Shown: one piece after another, positions 1-5,917 of the stretch
Layout: each line of letters starts with the position of its first letter
Position numbering within the stretch: the first letter of the stretch is position 1
Made by a program: the position numbers and the translations under genes
Origin: Thermodesulfovibrio sp.
Lineage (GTDB): Bacteria > Nitrospirota > Thermodesulfovibrionia > Thermodesulfovibrionales > JdFR-85
Assembly: GCA_027050975.1 (NCBI GenBank)
Contig: JALUAR010000044.1
Location: 1-5,981 of the forward strand
Reading direction: 5' to 3'
Length of the DNA stretch: 5,981 nt
The notes under the pieces: model-generated
Told to the model about the DNA's origin: nothing
Database searches by the model: none
Seen by the model: only the letters and a program-made list of their open reading frames with translations

Positions 1-6
1 TTGTAA

Positions 7-48
7 TAGTTCTTCATCCCTGTGGCAAGCCTCTGGGATGAAGAACTA
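7..48 (-). terminator. Strong hairpin at the operon end (possible terminator or 3' stabiliser)
   Basis: Positions 7-20 (TAGTTCTTCATCCC) and 35-48 (GGGATGAAGAACTA) are a perfect 14-bp inverted repeat around a 14-nt loop. The stop codon of the receiver gene (46-48) is the first base triplet of the stem on the minus-strand RNA. On that strand the stem is followed by UUACAA rather than a clear U tract, so it is not a textbook intrinsic terminator. Its placement exactly at the end of the last gene supports a transcript-end role, either weak termination or protection from 3' exonucleases. Confidence 0.6.
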
Positions 49-396
49 AAAATGGACCTTACTCAGAGTGTCCTCTAACTCGGAGAGCTTAAAGGGTTTC
101 TTCAGGGTATAGATCCCCTTATATTTGAATTCCCTGTCCAACTCAGGGGTGATATAAGCAGAACATACAATTATATCGGGTCTGTTGGTCTTTTCACACA
201 GTTTTTCGATTAAAATAGCGCCATTTCCCTCAGGCATCTTCAGGTCTGTTATAACAAGGTCATAGTCATTGTTTCCCAGCAGAGCCTCTGCCTCATGGAT
301 GCTGGATACAACAGTGACATCATGCCCCTTTCTTTTCAGGGCACGCTCCATAAACCATCTAACCAGCTGTTCATCATCAACTACCAATACCTTCAT
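46..396 (-). CDS. Single-domain (CheY-like) response regulator
   Basis: The 116-residue product is only a receiver domain: acidic pair Asp7-Asp8, phosphoacceptor Asp51 in VITDLKMPEGNG, Ser79 at the conserved Thr/Ser position, and Lys100-Pro101 in LKKPF. No DNA-binding or enzymatic output domain follows. The N-terminal stretch VDDEQLVRWFM resembles VDDEKLLRWSL of the neighbouring NtrC-type regulator, suggesting a related receiver, perhaps recognised by the same kinase. Where CheY-type receivers often have an aromatic switch residue three positions before the lysine, this protein has Thr97, with Tyr96 adjacent. It starts at ATG 396, with a purine-rich GGGGA about 5 nt upstream, 25 nt after the stop of the activator gene. 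Its stop codon forms the base of a strong hairpin. Likely roles are a phosphate sink, a phosphorelay intermediate or a protein-interaction regulator; which one is unknown. Confidence 0.9.
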   Translation of the reverse strand: MKVLVVDDEQLVRWFMERALKRKGHDVTVVSSIHEAEALLGNNDYDLVITDLKMPEGNGAILIEKLCEKTNRPDIIVCSAYITPELDREFKYKGIYTLKKPFKLSELEDTLSKVHF

Positions 397-421
397 TGCC
401 TTCCCCTATGCAATAAATATG

Positions 422-1813
422 CTAATCTTCCTTGTTTTCAAAGAGTCCGAACTTCTGCATCCTGTATCTCAGGGCATCACGAGAGAGATTCAGCAATTTG
501 GCAGCCCTGGTCTGATTTCCACGGGTCTTCTCCAGGGCATTCTTTATCAGTTTTTTCTCAACCTCTTCGATATCTATGCCTCCTGGTGGAATTTCTATCT
601 CCATATCTTCCACATTTGCCTTATATCTCATCTCCTGAGAGGTTATCTCGATAGGGAGATGTTCTGGTCGGATATATTCGTCATTTTCCAGAATCATGAC
701 TCTTTCGATTACATTCTTTAACTCCCTAACATTGCCTGGCCAGTGATAGTCAAGAAACAGCCTCTCGGTGTCCTTTGTCAGTCCCTTAACATTCTTTCTG
801 AACTCTTTATTGTACTGATTTATAAAGTACCGGGCAAGAAGAAGAATATCCTTTCCTCTCTCCCTCAGTGGTGGCAGGTTAATAGGTAAAACCTTTAATC
901 TGAAAAAGAGATCCTCACGGAAGTTTCCGTTTTTTACCTCCTCCTGAAGATCCTTGTTGGTTGCTGCAATTATACGAACATCCACCACGATATCCTTTAC
1001 TCCGCCGATACGCTTGAAGGTTTTGCTCTCGATTACCTTTAATAGTTTTGCCTGGGTGTTGAGTTTCATGTCTCCAATCTCGTCAAGGAAAATGCTTCCG
1101 CCGTCGGCAAGCTCGAAGAGTCCCTTCTTTGTGATCTTTGCATCGGTAAAGGCACCCTTTTCATGACCGAAAAGTTCGCTCTCAATCAGGGTTTCCGGAA
1201 GGGCTGTACAGTTTATTTCCATGAAGGGTTTGTTAGCCCTTTTGCTTTGATAATGTATCACCCTCGCAACCAAATCCTTACCTGTGCCACTTTCGCCCTG
1301 TATTAGTACAGTGGCTGCATCGGAGCGAGCAATCTTCTGTATCATATCAAAAACCTTCTGCATTGGCTCGGACTCACCGATAATGCTGTCAAAACCATAC
1401 TGTGCGGAGAGGCGGCTTTTCAGTTGTGAGACCTCCTTCCGCAGAGAGATCGTCTCTAAAGCCTTTTTGATCAGTATATTGAGTTTATCCATATTAAACG
1501 GTTTTTCCACAAAATCATAGGCTCCTATCTTTATGGATTTGACAGCAGTCTGTATATCACCGTAGGCGGTTATCATGATAACAATGGCGTCCCGGTCGAA
1601 CTCCTTTATCTGTTCAAGGACATTTAACCCTGAAATATCGGGTAAATGAATATCCAGAAGGGTGATGTCAGGCAACTCCTCTTTAAACTTTTCGACTCCT
1701 TCCGTCCCCTTCTCTGCAGTGACAACGGAATAGCCGTTCTTGAGAAAATTCTGTTGAAGGGACCACCTTAAAAGCTTTTCGTCATCGACAATTAAAATTT
1801 TTGCTTCTTCCAA
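422..1813 (-). CDS. NtrC-family sigma54-dependent response regulator
   Basis: This 463-residue transcriptional activator has three parts. The receiver (about 1-125) has the acidic pair Asp10-Asp11, phosphoacceptor Asp54, Thr82 and Lys104. The AAA+ sigma54-activation domain (about 143-375) has Walker A GESGTGKD at 173-180, the L1 loop motif GAFTDA at 220-225, Walker B IFLDE at 241-245, sensor I IIAATN at 281-286 and WPGNVREL at 358-365. A C-terminal Fis-type helix-turn-helix lies at about 416-456 (GNQTRAAKLLNLSRDALRYRM). Phosphorylation by the upstream kinase should trigger oligomerisation and activation of RNA polymerase-sigma54 at distant promoters. The start is TTG at 1813, with GGAGGAG at 1816-1822. 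An in-frame TGA lies just upstream and the receiver begins immediately, so no other start fits. The fifth residue of the GAFTGA loop is Asp here. Target genes cannot be read from this window. Confidence 0.96.
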   Translation of the reverse strand: MEEAKILIVDDEKLLRWSLQQNFLKNGYSVVTAEKGTEGVEKFKEELPDITLLDIHLPDISGLNVLEQIKEFDRDAIVIMITAYGDIQTAVKSIKIGAYDFVEKPFNMDKLNILIKKALETISLRKEVSQLKSRLSAQYGFDSIIGESEPMQKVFDMIQKIARSDAATVLIQGESGTGKDLVARVIHYQSKRANKPFMEINCTALPETLIESELFGHEKGAFTDAKITKKGLFELADGGSIFLDEIGDMKLNTQAKLLKVIESKTFKRIGGVKDIVVDVRIIAATNKDLQEEVKNGNFREDLFFRLKVLPINLPPLRERGKDILLLARYFINQYNKEFRKNVKGLTKDTERLFLDYHWPGNVRELKNVIERVMILENDEYIRPEHLPIEITSQEMRYKANVEDMEIEIPPGGIDIEEVEKKLIKNALEKTRGNQTRAAKLLNLSRDALRYRMQKFGLFENKED

Positions 1814-1815
1814 GG

Positions 1816-1822
1816 CTCCTCC
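1816..1822 (-). promoter_or_regulatory. Ribosome binding site supporting the TTG start of the NtrC-type regulator
   Basis: GGAGGAG on the minus strand lies just before TTG 1813, with the GGAG core 5 nt away. It is the main evidence that the rare start codon is real, together with the in-frame stop slightly upstream. Confidence 0.7.
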
Positions 1823-1833
1823 ACTATACTTTC

Positions 1834-1847
1834 AAATTCATGAATTT
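1834..1847. repeat. 14-bp perfect palindrome between kinase and NtrC-type regulator genes
   Basis: AAATTCATGAATTT is its own reverse complement and fills much of the 42-nt gap between the kinase stop and the TTG start of the regulator, about 20 nt before the start codon. It could be a protein-binding operator or a small RNA structure affecting translation of the regulator. The AT-rich composition also makes chance possible. Confidence 0.5.
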
Positions 1848-1855
1848 CCAGGCAG

Positions 1856-3310
1856 TTATCCGTTCACAGGCAGCCTGATTTTAAATGTTGTACCAACTCC
1901 GAGTTCACTCTCAACCGTTATCTCGCCGCCATGAGCCTCAATGATATTTCTGCTTATCGGCAGACCAAGTCCCGTACCTGTATGTTTTGTTGTGTAAAAG
2001 GGTTTAAAGATATTTCTGAGTTCGTCTGCCGGTATTCCATGCCCTGTGTCCGATATGGAAATAGTTACAGCATGATTATCATAGCTGGTGGTAATTGTCA
2101 GTGTTCCGCCTCCAGGCATTTCATGCAGTGCGTTAAGCATTACATTCAATAATACCTGTTGTATCTGTTGCGGGTCAATATTTAATTGAGGGATATTATC
2201 CTGATAGGATGTCTTTATTCTTACATTCTGCTTTTCTGCTCTGGCTTTCACAAGGCTGACAGCCTTGTCAACGACACTTTCGATATCGATATTTATCTTT
2301 TTCGGTTCCGATGGCTTGGCAAAGACAAGGAGGTCTCTCACGGTCTTGTCAAGACGTTCTATCTCTTTAAGTACCTCTGAGATAACCTCCTTTTTGGGGT
2401 CACCGTCAGGAAAATCTTCTGAAATAACCTGTATGGCTCCGCTGATTCCTGCAAGAGGGTTCTTAATCTCATGAGCAACGGCAGCTGCTAACTCTCCCAG
2501 GGTAGCCATCTTTTCTATCCTTTGCATCTCTTCCAGATGGCAGCGCTGTATCTCCTCTCGTGCCCTCTCCAGTTCAGAAACCATGGAGTTAAATGTGCTT
2601 GCGAGTTTACCGATTTCGTCTGACCTCTGGGTATTGAGTCTTACCGAAAAGTCTCCTCCTTCAACCCTCTTCATTGTCTGTATTAGCGCCTCTACGGGTT
2701 TGCTTACCAATATGTTTGTTACAATGGCAAGGGCAATGGCTAAGGAGAGAAAGGTCAATAAAGAGAAAACAAAAGTGCGTGTTCTCAGGGCATCGAAGCG
2801 TTCCTTTGTTTTTTTCATAGAGACCTCTACATCCAGGACTCCCCTGATACGATCATTCTGGCCATGGCATCTCTGACACGGCCTTTCGTTTAGTATGGGT
2901 AGAAGCATGGAGTAGACGGTTTTGCCGTCTTTTTTGTGGATAAAGACCTCGGGGTTACGCTGGGTTGAGTACTTCTCTCTATCTTCCGGGTAGATTTTTT
3001 TGCCTATTTCGTTTGGCAGGGAGGATGCAAGGATTGTACCGTTTTTGGGATCGAATATCCTTACCTCTTCTATATCTTCCGCAATGAGTGACTCAAGAAA
3101 CTTCTGAAACTCCCTTCCCCGTCCCTCCAACATAATGGTGACGAGACCGTTTTTTATTATTTCTGTAATGAGTTCTACGCGCTCTCTGTCATCCTCTCTA
3201 AGAAGCCGCTCCTGAAACTTGAGGTTAGAGAAAGAGAATACTCCTATGATTATGAATAATATCAGGAGTGTTGAGAGGATGTATTTCCACTTTAGACTTA
3301 ATCCATTCAT
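1856..3310 (-). CDS. Membrane sensor histidine kinase with periplasmic c-type heme motif (CXXCH)
   Basis: The 484-residue product is a canonical transmembrane sensor kinase. There is a membrane segment at about 10-28, an extracytoplasmic sensor domain at about 30-178, a second membrane segment at about 180-202, and a HAMP linker at about 200-252. The HisKA domain has the phosphoacceptor His280 in AHEIKNPL. The ATPase domain shows the N box (Asn393), G1 box DTGHG (421-425), F box (FKPFYTTK) and G2 box GTGLGL (445-450). The sensor domain contains CQRCH at 145-149, a c-type heme attachment motif followed by GVLDVEV, as in heme-binding PAS-like sensor domains. The only other histidine in that domain is His125, so distal heme ligation could come from His125, a methionine (60, 135, 165), water or a ligand. 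It lies 3 nt after ccsA, suggesting translational coupling, and just before two response regulators. The signal is unknown; redox state, oxygen, NO or heme supply are inferences. Confidence 0.93.
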   Translation of the reverse strand: MNGLSLKWKYILSTLLILFIIIGVFSFSNLKFQERLLREDDRERVELITEIIKNGLVTIMLEGRGREFQKFLESLIAEDIEEVRIFDPKNGTILASSLPNEIGKKIYPEDREKYSTQRNPEVFIHKKDGKTVYSMLLPILNERPCQRCHGQNDRIRGVLDVEVSMKKTKERFDALRTRTFVFSLLTFLSLAIALAIVTNILVSKPVEALIQTMKRVEGGDFSVRLNTQRSDEIGKLASTFNSMVSELERAREEIQRCHLEEMQRIEKMATLGELAAAVAHEIKNPLAGISGAIQVISEDFPDGDPKKEVISEVLKEIERLDKTVRDLLVFAKPSEPKKINIDIESVVDKAVSLVKARAEKQNVRIKTSYQDNIPQLNIDPQQIQQVLLNVMLNALHEMPGGGTLTITTSYDNHAVTISISDTGHGIPADELRNIFKPFYTTKHTGTGLGLPISRNIIEAHGGEITVESELGVGTTFKIRLPVNG

Positions 3311-3313
3311 TCA

Positions 3314-4396
3314 TTAACTCAATGAACCATAGCTATGCAATCCTGACAGAAGAAGGTTGACACCCAGATATGTGAAAACAACTGTAACAAATCCAATAAC
3401 AGCTACCACAGCAACCTTGTTTCCTCTCCAGCCTCGCATTAAACGGGCATGTAAGAAAAAGGCATAGACAAACCATGTGATCAACGACCATGTTTCCTTT
3501 GGATCCCAACTCCAGTATACTCCCCATGCCTGATCAGCCCAGATAGCACCGAAAATCAGCCCTCCGAGTGTAAAAATCGGAAAACCTATTGCAATCAGTT
3601 TGTATGTCAGTTCGTCCAGTATCTCAGGCGAGAGATTAAAGGCGGCAACAATCTTTTTAAGCTTATGGCCATAAGCCCATATTAAGGCAATCAGTCCGAT
3701 TGCGCCGAGCCAACTAACTGCCACTATAACAGGTGAGTCACTCCTGAAGGTTGCCTTGAAAAGAAAGTTTCTGATATTAGTTGCACTGGTGGCAACTACG
3801 TGAAACTTCAGATAATCAAGACCCATACCAATTAATAGTACCAAAAGAATACCTAAAGAGACTGTCCAGAAAATGTATGTCCAGTGTTTCTTGTCCTCGC
3901 TCTTTTCTATCAAGTACATAAGGGCTGTAGCGAAGGATAAGGCGAAAACAGAGTAGGAGATAAAGCTCATGGTCACATGCGCAAGGAGCCAGTTGCTCTG
4001 AAGTGCCGGAACCAGGGGTTCGATCTCTTTGGACATACCCGTCATCTCAATGAAAGCCAGGGCCAGTCCCGCAATTGGTGTTACGAAGGCGCCGAAAGAG
4101 CGGTTTTTGTATTTGAACTCAATTATAAGATAGCCCAGAATAAGACACCAGACGAAGAATATTATCGATTCATACAGGTTTGAAATGGGAGGTCTCCAAA
4201 AGCTTCTAAGCCCCATTTCATAGCCTTCGTACCATCTCATAAAAAATGCAGCGGTTTGAGCAACGAAACTTGATACTGTAAAGGTAGTAGCAATTATGCC
4301 TACTGTTTTATTCCTGAAGGCAAAGTATATGATGTATGTCACCATTGCCAGTATGTAGCCTATTGTTGCTATTCCGAAGAGCGTGGAATTATCCAT
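3314..4396 (-). CDS. ccsA: CcsA/ResC cytochrome c biogenesis protein, WWD heme-handling protein
   Basis: This polytopic membrane protein is the CcsA (ResC; called CcsB in some annotation schemes) partner of ResB. The family exports heme and presents it on the periplasmic face for attachment to apocytochrome c. The diagnostic tryptophan-rich WWD signature is at residues 291-308 (WGVYWSWDPKETWSL and following). The expected conserved histidines are visible: His140 in NWLLAHV, His316 in FFLHARL, and His354 in the C-terminal GLHSYG. By comparison with characterised CcsBA proteins, these match periplasmic and membrane heme ligands. I count about ten hydrophobic segments in 360 residues. Many homologues are about 280-320 residues, and the excess lies at about 166-245, between the fifth conserved helix and the LSPEILDELTYK region. 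The start is ATG, preceded by a strong AAGGAGG at 4402-4408 with 5 nt spacing. Family assignment is very secure. Confidence 0.95.
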   Translation of the reverse strand: MDNSTLFGIATIGYILAMVTYIIYFAFRNKTVGIIATTFTVSSFVAQTAAFFMRWYEGYEMGLRSFWRPPISNLYESIIFFVWCLILGYLIIEFKYKNRSFGAFVTPIAGLALAFIEMTGMSKEIEPLVPALQSNWLLAHVTMSFISYSVFALSFATALMYLIEKSEDKKHWTYIFWTVSLGILLVLLIGMGLDYLKFHVVATSATNIRNFLFKATFRSDSPVIVAVSWLGAIGLIALIWAYGHKLKKIVAAFNLSPEILDELTYKLIAIGFPIFTLGGLIFGAIWADQAWGVYWSWDPKETWSLITWFVYAFFLHARLMRGWRGNKVAVVAVIGFVTVVFTYLGVNLLLSGLHSYGSLS

Positions 4397-5821
4397 CTAA
4401 ACCTCCTTCTTTAGTTGTGAAATGAAGGCCTCGATCTTTCTTTCAAAGGCCGGTCTGTTTTTGTTTGCAGTAGCTAATATATTAACTGTAGAGTGTTTTC
4501 CGTCCTTTCTCACCAATACCCAGATCCTGCGATGGCTCATGAAGAAGGCCATGTAAAGACCGACACCCATTATAATACAACCCAGGTAAACGATCCAGAC
4601 ACCGGGGTCCTTTCTGACCTGCAGCCCTGTGTACTGGACACCCCAGTAATCAATAAATTGTATCACGCTACCGTCAGGTAGACGCCATGTCTTGGGGTAT
4701 CTTCTCAGAATCCATCCCGAGTACTTGGGCTTGCCATTTTCCGTGAATTCAATGTACACAGCGGGATTATTCATCATATTGGTGTATGTATAGGCTCTTC
4801 CGCTTTGATCAAGTGCGAGGGCAGGGCTGTAGTCCACGATCTTTCCCACTATATTTGTACCGGGTATGGTGAAGGTTTCGCCAAACTGTTTTGTTATTGT
4901 CTCCGATTTGCCTCCCGGTCCTGTTACCTTGAATATAAAGTAACCTTGTGTATTGGAGAGCACGCCGTAGCTTGACTGATAGAATGTATAGCCTTCGAAC
5001 TTCAGGGGTTCGTTTACCTCGATCATCTTTCTCATTACAATTTGACCGTTCTTAAAGACAGTGAGCCAGCTTCTGTAATCTTTAGGCATTTCAGACATAC
5101 CGTAGAACTCAACATCAAAGTCATCACATCTGATAGAAAAACCGAGCTTATGCGGCTGTCCGTTGTTTCTGCTGTATGCCACATCGGATGTATACCCTTC
5201 CGGCAGATTAAGATAACCTTTAAATCCGAAGAAAATGCCGATAACAGCTCCAATCATGATAACCAGTATGCTCAGGTGAGTTATGTATACACCGAGACGA
5301 GTCCAGTTGCCTTTCTGAGCATATAATTGATAACCTTCTCCTTCCATAGAGCTGTTGTTCAGCGCCTTAAATCCGAGTTTTCTAAGTGATGTAATGAGAG
5401 TGTCTTTCAATGTTTCAGGTGTTCCGTTGAGGCGAATCTCTTTTTTGATTGGAAAGGCAGAAATCTTTTCAGGCGATATCGGCTTGATGGGTTCTTTGAC
5501 CAGTTTAAGAATCCTTGGCAGTCTGTCAAGGGAGCATATAATCAGGTTTGCAGCAAACAGGGCGAGAAAGGTTATAAACCACCAGGACCGATACATGTCC
5601 ATAAAGCCCATCGCCTCAAGTATTCTGTAGGCAGTGGGTGCAAAGTCCTCTCCAACAAGACGCTTCAGAACAATAAGATTTTTCTCAGGCTCGGCATTCT
5701 GTTCAATGATAGTTCCAACTATTGATGTAAGTGCAATCAGACTGAAGAGGATGATTGCCAGTTTGAGAGATGCAAATAAGTCCCAGACTCGATCGATAAG
5801 GTTCTTTTTCTTTTCAGACAT
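4397..5821 (-). CDS. resB: ResB/Ccs1 cytochrome c biogenesis protein (System II)
   Basis: This is the ResB (Ccs1) half of the System II cytochrome c synthetase, which works with CcsA to deliver heme and ligate it to CXXCH motifs outside the cytoplasmic membrane. The 474-residue product has the family layout: a short cytoplasmic N-terminus, hydrophobic segments at about 18-40, 79-98 and 176-199, a large hydrophilic extracytoplasmic domain at about 200-405, and a last membrane segment at about 407-428 followed by the basic SHRRIWV stretch typical of the ResB C-terminus. His182 lies in the third membrane segment (YITHLS) and is a candidate membrane heme ligand by analogy with CcsBA fusions. The start is placed at ATG 5821 because AAGGAG at 5827-5832 sits 5 nt upstream. 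A GTG two codons earlier (5827) overlaps that ribosome binding site and is unlikely to be used. It is first in the operon, and its stop directly abuts the ccsA start. Family assignment is firm; the individual ligand role is inferred. Confidence 0.93.
   Translation of the reverse strand: MSEKKKNLIDRVWDLFASLKLAIILFSLIALTSIVGTIIEQNAEPEKNLIVLKRLVGEDFAPTAYRILEAMGFMDMYRSWWFITFLALFAANLIICSLDRLPRILKLVKEPIKPISPEKISAFPIKKEIRLNGTPETLKDTLITSLRKLGFKALNNSSMEGEGYQLYAQKGNWTRLGVYITHLSILVIMIGAVIGIFFGFKGYLNLPEGYTSDVAYSRNNGQPHKLGFSIRCDDFDVEFYGMSEMPKDYRSWLTVFKNGQIVMRKMIEVNEPLKFEGYTFYQSSYGVLSNTQGYFIFKVTGPGGKSETITKQFGETFTIPGTNIVGKIVDYSPALALDQSGRAYTYTNMMNNPAVYIEFTENGKPKYSGWILRRYPKTWRLPDGSVIQFIDYWGVQYTGLQVRKDPGVWIVYLGCIIMGVGLYMAFFMSHRRIWVLVRKDGKHSTVNILATANKNRPAFERKIEAFISQLKKEV
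4402..4408 (-). promoter_or_regulatory. Strong ribosome binding site of ccsA embedded in the end of resB
   Basis: AAGGAGG on the minus strand is built into the last codons of resB (Lys-Lys-Glu-Val). It lies 5 nt before the ccsA ATG, which follows the resB TAG with no gap. This arrangement favours coupled, near-equal synthesis of the two membrane partners. Confidence 0.8.
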
Positions 5822-5826
5822 CTTCA

Positions 5827-5832
5827 CTCCTT
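5827..5832 (-). promoter_or_regulatory. Ribosome binding site that fixes the resB start
   Basis: AAGGAG on the minus strand lies 5 nt before ATG 5821. The in-frame GTG at 5827 shares the last G of this site and so cannot be served by it, which favours the ATG by two codons. Confidence 0.75.
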
Positions 5833-5844
5833 TTTTCCATTTTT

Positions 5845-5874
5845 ATATTAAAATTTTTGTTATGGTTCTGACAA
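5845..5874 (-). promoter_or_regulatory. Possible sigma70-like promoter for the operon
   Basis: On the minus strand, TTGTCA (plus positions 5869-5874) matches the -35 consensus at five of six bases. TAATAT (plus 5845-5850) follows after 18 bp and matches the -10 at four of six. This would start transcription roughly 15-20 nt before the resB ribosome binding site and start codon, a short but plausible leader. The region is AT-rich, so chance matches are likely, and the operon may instead be read from further upstream. Confidence 0.35.
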
Positions 5875-5892
5875 GTGATACGGGTTAAGTGG

Positions 5893-5917
5893 CTGTCCTG
5901 CTTCTCAAAGCAGACAG
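5893..5917. repeat. Bulged inverted repeat upstream of resB
   Basis: CTGTC plus TGCTT (5893-5903, with one extra C between them) pairs with AAGCA plus GACAG (5908-5917) around a 4-nt loop. This gives ten base pairs with a single-base bulge. It lies about 70 nt upstream of the resB start and upstream of the possible promoter. No U tract follows on either strand, so it is not a clear intrinsic terminator. It may be the 3' end structure of an upstream gene or a regulatory element. Confidence 0.4.

Noticed and set aside
269..721. Plus-strand open frame of 150 codons opposite the two response regulator genes
   Set aside because: It is antisense to two well-conserved regulators, spans both of them, has no recognisable domain and no convincing ribosome binding site.
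3312..3314. ATG overlapping the ccsA stop (TAATG) as the kinase start
   Set aside because: It is out of frame with the kinase; the ATG at 3310 is in frame and begins the expected short N-terminus before the first membrane segment.
3333..3527. Minus-strand overlapping frame of 64 codons inside ccsA
   Set aside because: It is an alternate frame across the conserved WWD region of CcsA; its residues only reflect the codons of the real gene.
5042..5326. Plus-strand open frame of 94 codons inside resB, and similar ones at 5355-5630 and 5634-5888
   Set aside because: All lie opposite resB, whose product matches its family throughout; these are shadow frames without family features.
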